DNA from: an uncultured bacterium
GTDB lineage: Bacteria; Pseudomonadota; Gammaproteobacteria; Burkholderiales; Burkholderiaceae_F
Length of the DNA stretch: 15,113 bases
Direction: 5' to 3'
Assembly (NCBI GenBank): GCA_905215795.1
Contig: CAJMRV010000020.1
Location: forward strand, 1-15,113
The notes under the pieces are model-generated. The model did not search any database and was not told the origin of the DNA. It was given only the letters and a program-made list of their open reading frames with translations. This document shows, piece by piece, positions 6,636 through 14,149 of this stretch (within the stretch, counting starts at the first letter, position 1; every line of letters begins with the position of its first letter). The position numbers were made by a program, and so were the translations under genes.

Positions 6636-7778
6636 ATGAATCAATCTGTGAAGGAGGCCGGACGCATCGTCGTCAAGGTCGGCAGCGCCCTCGTCACCAA
6701 CGACGGCCACGGACTCGACCACAATGCGATCGCCAGGTGGGCCGAGCAGATCGCGCGCCTCCAGAAGATGGGCAAGGAGGTGATCCTCGTGAGTTCGGGG
6801 GCCATCGCCGAGGGGATGCTCCGCCTCGGCTGGACCCGGCGCCCCGCCGAGGTCCATGAGCTCCAGGCGGCCGCGGCCGTTGGCCAGATGGGCCTCGTCC
6901 AGGCCTATGAAGGCCACTTCCGCGCCTTCGGCGTGTCGACCGCCCAGGTCCTCCTCACGCACCAGAACCTCGAGGACCGTGAACAGTACCTCAACGCCCG
7001 CGCCACGCTCCGCGAACTCCTGCGGCTCGGCGTCGTGCCGATCATCAACGAGAACGACACCGTCGTCACCAACGAGATCAAGGTGGGCGACAACGACACG
7101 CTCGGCGCCCTCGTGACGAACCTCGTCGAGGCCGACGTGCTCGTGATCCTCACCGACCAGAGGGGCTTGTACACGGCTGATCCGAGAAGCAATCCCGACG
7201 CCCGCTTCGTCTCCGAGGCGAGGGCGGGGGACCCCGCCCTCGAGAAGATGGCGGGCGGCGCCGCGAGTTCGCTCTCCAAGGGCGGGATGATCACGAAGAT
7301 CCTCGCCGCCAAGCGTGCGGCCCGCTCCGGCGCGAGCACCGTCATCGCCTCGGGCCGCGAACCCGACTGCCTCGTGCGCCTCGCCTCGGGCGAGTCGATC
7401 GGCACCTTCCTGAAGTCCGAGAACTCGGTCCTGCAGGCGAGGAAGCAGTGGCTCGCCGACCACCTGCGCTCCCGCGGCCGCGTCGTGCTCGACGACGGGG
7501 CGGTCCATGCGCTCCTCGACGGGCACACCTCGCTCCTTCCCGTCGGCGTCAGGCGCGTCGAGGGCGACTTCGTGCGAGGCGAGCTCGTGAGCGTCGTCGA
7601 CGGCTCGGGCGTCCTCCTCGCCCAGGGCCTCACGAACTACTCGAGCGAGGACGCCGCCCGTCTGTGCGGCGCCCACACGGGCGAGTTCGAGGCGCTCCTC
7701 GGCTACGCCCACGAGCCGGAATTGATCCACCGCGACAACATGATCGTCGTGAATTCCGACGCGAAGTCCCAGTCTTGA
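6636..7778 (+). CDS. proB: Glutamate 5-kinase
   Basis: ProB phosphorylates glutamate to gamma-glutamyl phosphate, the first and feedback-controlled step of proline synthesis, in the cytoplasm. The 380-residue product has the amino acid kinase domain. This shows IVVKVGSALVTNDG (11-24), LVSSGAIAEGMLRLGW (51-66), NENDTVVTNEIKVGDNDTL (138-156), ILTDQRGLYTADP (171-183) and the GGMITK segment (216-221). It ends with a PUA domain (about 280-355; GRVVLDDGAVHALLDGHTSL), as in E. coli ProB (367 residues). The start ATG at 6636 has AAGGAG six bases upstream; an ATG at 6632 is in another frame. Its partner proA is not in the window. A structured leader precedes it and proS follows by 96 bases. Confidence 0.97.
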   Translation: MNQSVKEAGRIVVKVGSALVTNDGHGLDHNAIARWAEQIARLQKMGKEVILVSSGAIAEGMLRLGWTRRPAEVHELQAAAAVGQMGLVQAYEGHFRAFGVSTAQVLLTHQNLEDREQYLNARATLRELLRLGVVPIINENDTVVTNEIKVGDNDTLGALVTNLVEADVLVILTDQRGLYTADPRSNPDARFVSEARAGDPALEKMAGGAASSLSKGGMITKILAAKRAARSGASTVIASGREPDCLVRLASGESIGTFLKSENSVLQARKQWLADHLRSRGRVVLDDGAVHALLDGHTSLLPVGVRRVEGDFVRGELVSVVDGSGVLLAQGLTNYSSEDAARLCGAHTGEFEALLGYAHEPELIHRDNMIVVNSDAKSQS

Positions 7779-7784
7779 TAAAAT
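7776..7784 (+). promoter_or_regulatory. Extended -10 promoter candidate for proS
   Basis: TGA followed by TAAAAT (7779-7784) forms an extended -10 element overlapping the proB stop codon. No good -35 lies 16-18 bases upstream (CCGACG at 17). The start would be near 7791, giving an 84-base leader that contains the hairpin at 7810-7844. Confidence 0.45.
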
Positions 7785-7809
7785 AGTCGGATTGATTTGT
7801 TGTCGAAGC

Positions 7810-7858
7810 ATGTCCTCCGGGAGGCCGCGGCCCACGGAGGACATCCTTCTTTTTATTT
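7810..7858 (+). terminator. Terminator-like hairpin (possible attenuator) in the proS leader
   Basis: ATGTCCTCC (7810-7818) pairs perfectly with GGAGGACAT (7836-7844). Inside it GGG (7819-7821) can pair with CCC (7831-7833), leaving AC (7834-7835) bulged. A U-rich tract CCTTCTTTTTATTT (7845-7858) follows. It has the form of an intrinsic terminator, but only 16 bases separate it from the proS ATG, so proS mRNA must be made by reading through it. That makes conditional termination plausible. Confidence 0.5.
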
Positions 7859-7863
7859 GGTAG
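7810..7863 (+). CDS. Possible 17-residue leader peptide upstream of proS
   Basis: A short frame from ATG at 7810 encodes MSSGRPRPTEDILLFIW and stops at TAG (7861-7863), 11 bases before the proS start and in a different frame from it. It holds two proline codons, CCG (7825) and CCC (7831), exactly in the loop region of the terminator-like hairpin. A ribosome paused there would keep the hairpin from forming. Against it: the ATG lacks a good ribosome binding site (only GAAG one base away), and so short a frame can arise by chance. I list it as a hypothesis because of its position. Confidence 0.22.
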   Translation: MSSGRPRPTEDILLFIW

Positions 7864-7874
7864 AGAACACACAC

Positions 7875-9620
7875 ATGCGTGCCCGTCAATACTTTATTTC
7901 GACCTTGAAGGAAGCGCCCGCCGATGCGGACGTCGTGAGCCAGCAGCTCTGCATCCGTGCGGGCCTGATCAAGAAGCTCGCCGCCGGGGTCTACAACTAC
8001 ATGCCCATGGGGCTGCGCTCGATCCGCAAGATCGAGAAGATCATCCGCGAGGAGATGGACCGCGCCGGCGCCCTCGAACTGCTCATGCCGATGGTCCAGC
8101 CCGCCGAGCTCTGGCAGGAGACCGGCCGCTGGCAGAAGTACGGCGAGGAACTGCTCCGCTTCAAGGACCGTCACGACCGCGACTTCGTGATCCAGCCGAC
8201 CTCCGAGGAGGTCGTCACCGACATCGCCCGTCAGGAGATCAACAGCTGGCGCCAGCTTCCCGTGAACTTCTACCACATCCAGACGAAGTTCCGCGACGAA
8301 CGCCGTCCCCGCTTCGGTCTGATGCGCGGCCGTGAATTCACGATGAAGGACGCCTATTCGTTCGACCGCGACGAGGAAGGCGCCGCGCGCTCCTACGACA
8401 ACATGTTCGAGGCCTACAAGCGCATCTTCACGCGCCTCGGCCTGGTGTTCCGTCCCGTGCGCGCCGACACCGGCGCCATCGGCGGTTCCCGCTCGCATGA
8501 ATTCCAGGTCATCGCCGACGTCGGCGAGGACGTGATCGCCTACTGCCCTGAAAGCGACTACGCCGCCAACATCGAGCTCGCCGAGGCCTTCTCGGTCCTC
8601 GACGGCCGTGCCGAACCCTCCGAGAAGATGGAGAAGAAGGCCACCCCGGGCAAGGAGAAGTGCGAGGACGTCGCCGAATACCTCGGCATCGACGTCAAGC
8701 GCATGCTTAAGAGCGTCGTGCTCGCCGCGGACCGCGTCGACGAGAAGGGCGCCCCCATGGCCCCCGCCATCGTGCTCGTGCTCCTGCGCGCCGACCATGA
8801 ACTCAACGAAGTCAAGGCCGGCCGCCTCCCCGAGCTCGCCGAGGGCTTCCGCTTCGCCACCGACGACGAGATCCTCGCCGCCTTCGGCTCCAAGCCGGGC
8901 TACCTCGGTCCCGTCGGTCTGGACGCCTCGATCAAGGTCTACGCCGACCGCACGGCCGCCGACATGGCCGACTTCTGCTGCGGCGCCAATGAAGAGGGCT
9001 TCCACATCACCGGCGTGAACTTCGGCCGCGACCTGCCCGAACCCGAAGTCGCCGACCTCCGCAACGTGGTCGAAGGCGACCGCAGTCCGGACGGCAAGGG
9101 CGAACTCCGCCTGCAGCGCGGCATCGAAGTGGGCCACGTCTTCTATCTGGGCACCCGCTACTCCGAGGCCCTCAACGCCACCTACCTGGATGAATCCGGG
9201 AAGCCCCAGGCCATCCAGATGGGCTGCTACGGCATCGGCGTGACGCGTCTCGTGGGCGCCGCCATCGAACAGTGCCACGACGACCGCGGCATCATCTGGC
9301 CCGACGCCATCGCTCCGTTCGAAGTCGTCATCTGCCCGATGAACTACGCCAAGAGCGAAGCCGTCCGCGAAGAAGCCGACAAGCTCTACGAGGCCCTGAA
9401 GGCCAAGGGCGTCGACGTCATTCTCGACGACCGCGACATGCGTCCGGGCGTCATGTTCGCCGACTGGGAGCTCATCGGTGTCCCGCACCGCATCGTCATC
9501 GGCGACCGCGGTCTCAAGAACGGCGAGGTGGAGTACGTCTGCCGCCGCGCCATGGACGAGAAGATTATGCTCGCCAAGGATGAAGCCGCTGACTTCCTCG
9601 TTTCGAAGATCGCCCGCTGA
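7875..9620 (+). CDS. proS: Prolyl-tRNA synthetase (bacterial type, with editing domain)
   Basis: ProRS charges tRNA-Pro with proline in the cytoplasm. The 581-residue product (E. coli 572) has class II motif 1 (MPMGLRSIRKIEKIIREEMD, 43-62), motif 2 (FRDERRPRFGLMRGREFTMKD, 139-159) and motif 3 (GIGVTRLVGAAIE, 453-465). Between motifs 2 and 3 lies the YbaK-like INS editing domain (about 225-410), which removes alanine wrongly attached to tRNA-Pro, with the lysine of LKSVV at 279. The C-terminus is the anticodon-binding domain (FEVVICPMN onward, 482-581). The start is ATG at 7875, where the family sequence (M-ARQYFISTLKE) begins; upstream codons in frame to 7797 are not family-like. It follows proB and carries its own leader hairpin; a strong terminator follows. 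Confidence 0.97.
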   Translation: MRARQYFISTLKEAPADADVVSQQLCIRAGLIKKLAAGVYNYMPMGLRSIRKIEKIIREEMDRAGALELLMPMVQPAELWQETGRWQKYGEELLRFKDRHDRDFVIQPTSEEVVTDIARQEINSWRQLPVNFYHIQTKFRDERRPRFGLMRGREFTMKDAYSFDRDEEGAARSYDNMFEAYKRIFTRLGLVFRPVRADTGAIGGSRSHEFQVIADVGEDVIAYCPESDYAANIELAEAFSVLDGRAEPSEKMEKKATPGKEKCEDVAEYLGIDVKRMLKSVVLAADRVDEKGAPMAPAIVLVLLRADHELNEVKAGRLPELAEGFRFATDDEILAAFGSKPGYLGPVGLDASIKVYADRTAADMADFCCGANEEGFHITGVNFGRDLPEPEVADLRNVVEGDRSPDGKGELRLQRGIEVGHVFYLGTRYSEALNATYLDESGKPQAIQMGCYGIGVTRLVGAAIEQCHDDRGIIWPDAIAPFEVVICPMNYAKSEAVREEADKLYEALKAKGVDVILDDRDMRPGVMFADWELIGVPHRIVIGDRGLKNGEVEYVCRRAMDEKIMLAKDEAADFLVSKIAR

Positions 9621-9647
9621 ATCCCTCCGGGAGTCCGGTGAATGAAC

Positions 9648-9684
9648 AAAGGCCTTCGACGCTGAGTGCGTCGAAGGCCTTTTT
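9648..9684 (+). terminator. Rho-independent terminator of proS
   Basis: A 15-bp perfect stem (9648-9662 with 9668-9682) with loop TGAGT runs into a T-run (9680-9684). It lies 27 bases after the proS stop. Confidence 0.93.
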
Positions 9685-9709
9685 AATGCTGTCAGGCTTT
9701 CGAGGAATG

Positions 9710-9746
9710 AAAAAATGAAGGCCCTCCCAAAGGGGAGGACCTTCAT
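9710..9746 (-). terminator. Rho-independent terminator of the ruv-tol operon
   Basis: On the minus strand a 14-bp stem (arms 9733-9746 and 9715-9728, with one G-U pair) and a 4-base loop are followed by U6 (9710-9715). The one imperfect position is G-U only on the minus strand (C-A on plus), which fits the tolA direction. It begins 23 bases after the tolA stop. Confidence 0.9.
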
Positions 9747-9769
9747 GGCTCACGTGTCCGTTTCGTATC

Positions 9770-10771
9770 TCAGCGGACGTCGGCGCCCTTGACGGGGTCG
9801 AACTGCAACGTGAGCGTTCCCGGGGTCTTCATGTTCGGACCGTGCGGGAACGGATTGCACAAGTGGATCGCGTTGGTCACGGCGATGTCGTAGGCGGGGA
9901 TGCCCGAACTCTTGAGCATCTTCGGGGGCGAACGGAATTCACCGTTGTTTCGCAGGAAGACACGGACTTCGGCGACGTGTTCGCCCGCCTTCATCGAGCT
10001 GGGCACGTCGTAGGCGATGTTCGGACGCACGCAGGCGACGACGCGGGCCGCGTAGCGGTTGAGGGCCTCGCCGGTGAGCTGGCGCATCTCGGCGGTGGGA
10101 TCCCCGTCGGGGCGTCCGCCGGGCGCGCTTTCCTTGAGGCTCGACATCGCGCGGGCCACCTCGGCCTTGCGGAGTTCCTCAAGGCGCTTCTTCTCCCTGG
10201 CCGCCCGTTCAGCCGCCTTCCTGCGCTCGATTTCGCGGGCCTTGGCTTCGGCGGCGGCTTTTTCAGCGGCCTTCTTTTTGGCGAGTTCCTCGGCCTTCTG
10301 CTTTTCGATGCGGCGTTGTTCGGCGAGTTTCCTCTCGATTTCCTGCCGCTTCTGCTCCCGGGCCTGCTTTTCGATTTCGGCGGCCTTCTGTTTTTCAGCC
10401 TCGGCCTTGCGGCGGGCCTCCTCCTGCTGGCGGAGCGCGATGTCGGCGGCGGCCTTTTCACGCGCCTTCAGTTCGGCGGGCGTGGGCGCGGGCGGCTCGG
10501 GCTTCGCTTCGGGCGTCTTTTCGGGGGCCTTCTCCTTCTCAACGGGTTTTTCCTCGGGCGGCGGCGCGGGCTTGGTGAGCGGCGCGTTCCCGGGAAGCGC
10601 CTCGGGGGCCCAGAGTTCGGCGTAGACCTCCGAGGAGCTCGTCGTCCAGTTGAAGGCCACGGCGAACGCGGCGAACAGGGCCGCGTGGGCGGCCACCGAA
10701 AGGAGCACCGCGGGCTTGATGAAGGCCCGCCGGTCTTCGGAGGATTGTCGGGAGAGTTCTCGGATGTTCAT
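9770..10771 (-). CDS. tolA: Cell envelope integrity protein TolA
   Basis: TolA is an inner-membrane protein that spans the periplasm and, driven by TolQR, pulls on Pal/TolB to constrict the outer membrane during division. The 333-residue product has one transmembrane helix (about 18-41). Within it S25 and H29 form the SxxxH motif that contacts TolQR. A proline-rich stretch follows (about 65-98), then a long charged Ala/Lys/Glu/Arg helical domain (about 99-210), and a C-terminal domain III (about 233-333) of TonB-like type, RYAARVVACVRPNI. Cysteines 247 and 305 could form a disulfide. I chose ATG at 10771, two bases after the tolR stop. A TTG at 10777, overlapping that stop, is better spaced from GAGGG and would add two residues. 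No tolB or pal follows. Confidence 0.93.
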   Translation of the reverse strand: MNIRELSRQSSEDRRAFIKPAVLLSVAAHAALFAAFAVAFNWTTSSSEVYAELWAPEALPGNAPLTKPAPPPEEKPVEKEKAPEKTPEAKPEPPAPTPAELKAREKAAADIALRQQEEARRKAEAEKQKAAEIEKQAREQKRQEIERKLAEQRRIEKQKAEELAKKKAAEKAAAEAKAREIERRKAAERAAREKKRLEELRKAEVARAMSSLKESAPGGRPDGDPTAEMRQLTGEALNRYAARVVACVRPNIAYDVPSSMKAGEHVAEVRVFLRNNGEFRSPPKMLKSSGIPAYDIAVTNAIHLCNPFPHGPNMKTPGTLTLQFDPVKGADVR

Positions 10772-10773
10772 GG

Positions 10774-11199
10774 TCAACGGGTCCGTCCCTCGAGCTTGAG
10801 GGCCAGTCCGACGCGTTCGAAGCCGCCGCTCTGGAGCGTCTTGAGGGCCTCGATCACGGTCTCATAACGGACCTCCTTGTCGGCGAGGATCACCACGGGC
10901 GTCTTGGCGTCGTCTCCGGAGACGCTCTTGACGGCGTCGACGAGGCCGGCCAGGCTCACCGGGGTGAGGTTCTTGCCCTGTCGGATGGAGACCTTGCCGT
11001 TGGTGTAGACGATCACCTCGACGGGCTTGTCGGGGGCCTTGCTCGCCTTGCTCACCGAGGGCAGGTTCACCACGCTCGGATTCACGAAGGGGGCGGCCAC
11101 CATGAGGATCACCACGAGCACGAGCATGACGTCGATGTAGGGGACGACGTTCATCTCGGCGAGCAGCTTCCTTCTGGGACGTTTGTTGAAGAGGGCCAT
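10774..11199 (-). CDS. tolR: Tol-Pal system protein TolR
   Basis: TolR is an ExbD-family inner-membrane protein; with TolQ it forms the proton-driven motor of the Tol system. The 141-residue product (E. coli 142) has one N-terminal transmembrane helix (about 18-38). In it D23 in VPYIDVMLVLVVILM is the conserved proton-carrying aspartate. The periplasmic domain ends with the usual segment ADKEVRYETVIEALKTLQSGGFERVGL. The ATG at 11199 has GAGGGG nine bases upstream. A TTG at 11208 would overlap the tolQ stop but leaves no spacing to that site, so it is rejected. The gene is five bases behind tolQ. Confidence 0.95.
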   Translation of the reverse strand: MALFNKRPRRKLLAEMNVVPYIDVMLVLVVILMVAAPFVNPSVVNLPSVSKASKAPDKPVEVIVYTNGKVSIRQGKNLTPVSLAGLVDAVKSVSGDDAKTPVVILADKEVRYETVIEALKTLQSGGFERVGLALKLEGRTR

Positions 11200-11204
11200 G
11201 GCGA

Positions 11205-11876
11205 TCAACCCCTCGTGTTCTGACGCTGGAGGATGTTGAGGAACTCCTCGGAGAAGCCGTCGAGGCGGTTCGAGATGATCGTCAGGCGGTTGTTGTAGTA
11301 GTTGAAGGCGGCCGTGGCGGGAATGGCGGCGAACAGGCCGATGGCGGTGGCGACGAGGGCCTCGGCGATGCCGGGGGCGACGACGGCCAGGCTGACGTTC
11401 TCGAGCGAGGCGAGGCCCGTGAAGGCGTTCATGATGCCCCAGACCGTGCCGAAGAGCCCGATGAAGGGCGAGGTGGAGCCAATCGTGGCGAGTGCGGGCA
11501 GGCCCCGTTCGAGGGCGTCGATCTCACGCGTGTACACGGCGCTCATGGCGCGGCTCACGCTCGAGACGGTGTCGGGGTGCTGGTGGTCGAGCTTGAGGAA
11601 CTCCTGCATGCCGGCCATGAAGACGCGCTCCTCGATGCCGGTGGCGGCGCCCTTGTTCTGGCACTCCTCGAGCAGGCCGGTGAGCTCGGCGCCGCTCCAG
11701 AACTTGCGTTCGAAGGCGTCGACCTGCTTCTGGGTCTTCTTGAAGATGAAGAATTTCTGGAAGATGTAGGTCCAGCTCAGAAGCGAGAGAAGCAGGAGCA
11801 GCGCCAGGACGGCCTGCACGACGAGGCTTGCGTTCGCGATGAGCGTGAGGATGGAAAGGTCGGTCGAAGGAGTCAT
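11205..11876 (-). CDS. tolQ: Tol-Pal system protein TolQ
   Basis: TolQ is the ExbB/MotA-type channel subunit of the Tol motor; it surrounds the TolR helix and conducts protons. The 223-residue product has three transmembrane helices (about 17-40, 127-151 and 167-191). SRAMSAVYTREIDALERGLP (108-127) is in the cytoplasmic part. GLFGTVWGIMNAF (140-152) and APGIAEALVATAIGLFAAIPA (167-187) are the signature blocks, with the channel threonines at 144 and 177. E. coli TolQ has 230 residues. I chose ATG at 11876, which matches the family N-terminus; a GTG at 11888 would add four residues. No clear ribosome binding site is visible for either. It lies 15 bases after ybgC. Confidence 0.95.
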   Translation of the reverse strand: MTPSTDLSILTLIANASLVVQAVLALLLLLSLLSWTYIFQKFFIFKKTQKQVDAFERKFWSGAELTGLLEECQNKGAATGIEERVFMAGMQEFLKLDHQHPDTVSSVSRAMSAVYTREIDALERGLPALATIGSTSPFIGLFGTVWGIMNAFTGLASLENVSLAVVAPGIAEALVATAIGLFAAIPATAAFNYYNNRLTIISNRLDGFSEEFLNILQRQNTRG

Positions 11877-11891
11877 GTTCGAAAGCACCGT

Positions 11892-12311
11892 TTAGTTGGA
11901 GTTTGTGACGTATTCGTTGAGGATGCCGGAGAGTGCGGCGGGGAGCGCCTTCGGGCGCTTGGTCGTCGGGTCGACGCAGGCCACGGTGAGCGTGGCCGTG
12001 CAGATGAGGGTGTCACCGCGCATGACGTCCTGCTCGAAGACCATGGAGGCCCTCCTGAGGGTCGTCAGGCGCGTCAGGACGACGAGGTCGTCGTCGAGGA
12101 CGGCGCCCCGGCGGTACTTGAGGTCCGCTTCGGAGACGACGAGGATCACGCCGGCCGGGCCGAGTGCGAGCTCGCGCTGGTTCACGCCGAGCTTGTGGAG
12201 GATCGTGCTCCTCGCACGTTCCATGAACTTGAGGTAGTTGGCGTGGTAGACGATGCCGCCCGCGTCGGTGTCCTCCCAGTGGACGTGTACGGGATAACGG
12301 TCTTCAGTCAT
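11892..12311 (-). CDS. ybgC: Tol-Pal-associated acyl-CoA thioesterase YbgC
   Basis: YbgC is a cytoplasmic hotdog-fold thioesterase that hydrolyses short-chain acyl-CoA and is almost always encoded with the tol genes; its role there is unsettled. The 139-residue product (E. coli 134) carries the active-site block WEDTDAGGIVYHANYLKFME (12-31) with Asp16 and His23. The central part LKYRRGAVLDDDLVVLT and the CVDP segment before a lysine- and proline-containing stretch (TKRPKALP) match the family. The start is the only sensible ATG. It is 44 bases after the membrane protein gene and 15 bases before tolQ. Confidence 0.94.
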   Translation of the reverse strand: MTEDRYPVHVHWEDTDAGGIVYHANYLKFMERARSTILHKLGVNQRELALGPAGVILVVSEADLKYRRGAVLDDDLVVLTRLTTLRRASMVFEQDVMRGDTLICTATLTVACVDPTTKRPKALPAALSGILNEYVTNSN

Positions 12312-12355
12312 GTCGGTCTGAGTCTCCGGTGTCGAACGCTCTCACGCCCCGCCCA

Positions 12356-13057
12356 TCAGCGGGAACGGGCCGATCTGCGGATCCAGATCCAGCTCATGAG
12401 CAACAATACCCATAGGATAACAGGGACGGTTCCCGGAAGGGAGTGCACGAACGAGGCGAGTCGGTCGGCGCCCGTGGCGTCGGTTCCGAGGACGTGGCGC
12501 ACGGGCCAGACGAGGAGGAGCCAGTTGACGAGGATCCAGAGGATGATGCCCGTGGCGAGCGAGCTCCGCCAGCCGAGGCGCCCGAGGGCGGCGACGCCCT
12601 CGGCGAAGGTCCCGCCCGTTCTCCTCGCGATCACCGAGGCGAGGACGATCAGGAACGCGAATGCCGTCACGCCCCCGGCGATGAAGGCGACGAGCGAGCG
12701 CTTGGTGACGATGAAGAACGGCCTTTCATTGCTCGGGAGCAGCGGGGAGACGTGCTCGAGGGGGACCCCCGACGTGGACGAGAGCGCAAACGGGAGGCTC
12801 GCTGATTTTTCAGGAAGTCCCGCGCCGATCGCGTCGAGGAACGACGAGAGGAGGCTCCCCCCGTCGTGCGGGATCGTGAGCAGGGCGCCCAGGAACCAGA
12901 GGAAGGCGGTGACGGTGAGGACCGTCTGGACGCCGGCGTGGCGCCGGGCCGTCCTGAGGGCGGCGGCGCGGCCGGGGTCGCGCACGGCCAGGACGAGGAA
13001 GAGCGCGAGGGCCGCCGTGGCGACCCAGAACGAAAGCGCGGGCGAGATTTCGTACAT
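12356..13057 (-). CDS. Uncharacterised membrane protein with five predicted helices
   Basis: I do not recognise this 233-residue protein. Hydrophobic stretches suggest five transmembrane helices at about 6-25, 43-62, 121-143, 165-186 and 208-226. Basic residues after helix 1 (RDPGRAAALRTARR) and after helix 3 (RR), and at the C-terminus (IRRSARSR), predict those parts in the cytoplasm, with the N-terminus outside. A 58-residue loop (63-120) would face the periplasm. There are no obvious catalytic motifs. It is a real gene by context: its ATG follows the ruvB stop directly (TAAATG), GGAG in the last ruvB codons is its ribosome binding site at six bases, and it is packed between ruvB and ybgC. 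Translational coupling to ruvB is likely. A role in the envelope or in Tol function is only suggested by location. Confidence 0.85.
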   Translation of the reverse strand: MYEISPALSFWVATAALALFLVLAVRDPGRAAALRTARRHAGVQTVLTVTAFLWFLGALLTIPHDGGSLLSSFLDAIGAGLPEKSASLPFALSSTSGVPLEHVSPLLPSNERPFFIVTKRSLVAFIAGGVTAFAFLIVLASVIARRTGGTFAEGVAALGRLGWRSSLATGIILWILVNWLLLVWPVRHVLGTDATGADRLASFVHSLPGTVPVILWVLLLMSWIWIRRSARSR

Positions 13058-14095
13058 TTAGAGCTCCGCGAAGAGGTCCGGGGCGAGTCCGCCCGGGGGC
13101 GTGAGTTTGAAGTGGCGCCATGCGCGGTCCGTCGCCACGCGTCCGCGCGGCGTGCGCTGCACGAAGCCCTGCTGGATGAGGAACGGTTCGACGACGTCCT
13201 CGAGGGTTTCCCTGTCCTCGCCGATGGCGGAGGCCAGGTTGTCGATGCCGACGGGGCCGCCCGAGAACTTCTCCATGATCGTGAGCAGGAACTTCGCGTC
13301 GATCATGTCCAGGCCGCAGGGGTCGACGTTGAGCATCGCGAGCGCCGCGTGGGCGATGTCGCGGTTGACGGCGCCGTCGTGCTTGACCTCGGCGTAGTCG
13401 CGGACGCGCCTCAGGAGGCGGTTGGCGACGCGGGGCGTGCCGCGCGAGCGGCGGGCGATCTCGAAGGCGCCCTCCTCGTCGATTTCAAGTCCGAGCAGGT
13501 GCGAGGAGCGCTTCACGATGCTCGCGAGGTCCTCGTCGCCGTAGAACTGGAGCTGGTTGACGATGCCGAAGCGGGCCCTCAGAGGATTGGTGAGGGAGCC
13601 CGCGCGGGTGGTCGCGCCGATCAGCGTGAAGGGCGGCAGGTCGATCTTGACGGAGCGGGCCGCGGGGCCCTCGCCGATCATGATGTCGATCTGGTAGTCC
13701 TCGAGGGCCGGGTAGAGGATCTCCTCGACGCTCGGCGAGAGACGGTGGATCTCGTCGATGAAGAGGACGTCGTTGGGTTCGAGGTTCGTGAGCATCGCGG
13801 CGAGGTCGCCGGCGCGTTCGAGCACGGGGCCCGAGGTCTGGCGGATCTTCACGCCCATCTCGTTGGCGACGATGTGCGCCAGGGTGGTCTTGCCCAGGCC
13901 CGGCGGGCCGAAGAGCAGCAGGTGGTCGAGCGGCTCCCCGCGGCGCTTGGCCGCCGTGATGAAGATCGAGAGCTGTTCGCGGATCTCGGGCTGCCCGACG
14001 TACTCGTCGAGGTGCGTGGGCCGCAGGGCGCGGTCCACGTTCTCTTCGTTGGGCGAGCACGCGCTCGCGTTGACGATGCGTTCCGTGGGTTCCAT
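13058..14095 (-). CDS. ruvB: Holliday junction branch migration helicase RuvB
   Basis: RuvB is the AAA+ motor that, as two hexamers around RuvA, pumps DNA through Holliday junctions during recombination repair. The 345-residue product (E. coli 336) starts its core with LRPTHLDEYVGQ (24-35). Walker A is GPPGLGKTT (63-71), Walker B is FIDEIHRL (112-119), and GATTRAG (160-166) is sensor I. PLRARFG (171-177) holds the arginine finger. The winged-helix end includes IQQGFVQRTPRGRVAT. ATG at 14095 is preferred because GGAG lies eight bases before it; a GTG at 14104 would overlap that site. It is 54 bases behind ruvA and abuts the next gene with no gap. Confidence 0.97.
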   Translation of the reverse strand: MEPTERIVNASACSPNEENVDRALRPTHLDEYVGQPEIREQLSIFITAAKRRGEPLDHLLLFGPPGLGKTTLAHIVANEMGVKIRQTSGPVLERAGDLAAMLTNLEPNDVLFIDEIHRLSPSVEEILYPALEDYQIDIMIGEGPAARSVKIDLPPFTLIGATTRAGSLTNPLRARFGIVNQLQFYGDEDLASIVKRSSHLLGLEIDEEGAFEIARRSRGTPRVANRLLRRVRDYAEVKHDGAVNRDIAHAALAMLNVDPCGLDMIDAKFLLTIMEKFSGGPVGIDNLASAIGEDRETLEDVVEPFLIQQGFVQRTPRGRVATDRAWRHFKLTPPGGLAPDLFAEL

Positions 14096-14105
14096 GTGGT
14101 TCACT

Positions 14106-14135
14106 CCGCCGGAGGCGGCGTCCCCGCGGGGGACG
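14106..14135 (-). repeat. Two tandem GC hairpins between ruvA and ruvB
   Basis: In the ruvA-ruvB gap, a 7-bp stem (14119-14125 with 14129-14135, loop 3) is followed on the minus strand by a 5-bp stem (14106-14110 with 14114-14118, loop 3). The second partly covers the GGAG ribosome binding site of ruvB. They could tune ruvB translation or transcript decay. Confidence 0.4.
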
Positions 14136-14149
14136 TCTCCGGGTGTTGG

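Noticed and set aside
6522..9746. A stop-free frame of more than 1000 codons on the minus strand across proB and proS.
   Set aside because: It is antisense to two clear genes with perfect family motifs. Its Val/Ala/Gly/Asp/His/Arg-rich composition is that of the complement of GC-rich codons. No ribosome binding site and no recognisable domain.
10170..10480. Repetitive purine/pyrimidine-biased DNA that resembles tandem repeats.
   Set aside because: It is the Ala/Lys/Glu/Arg helical domain of TolA; repetition follows from amino acid composition and has no fixed unit.
11577..13061. A 494-codon plus-strand frame opposite tolQ, ybgC and the membrane protein gene.
   Set aside because: Antisense shadow with no family resemblance; the minus-strand genes account for the region.
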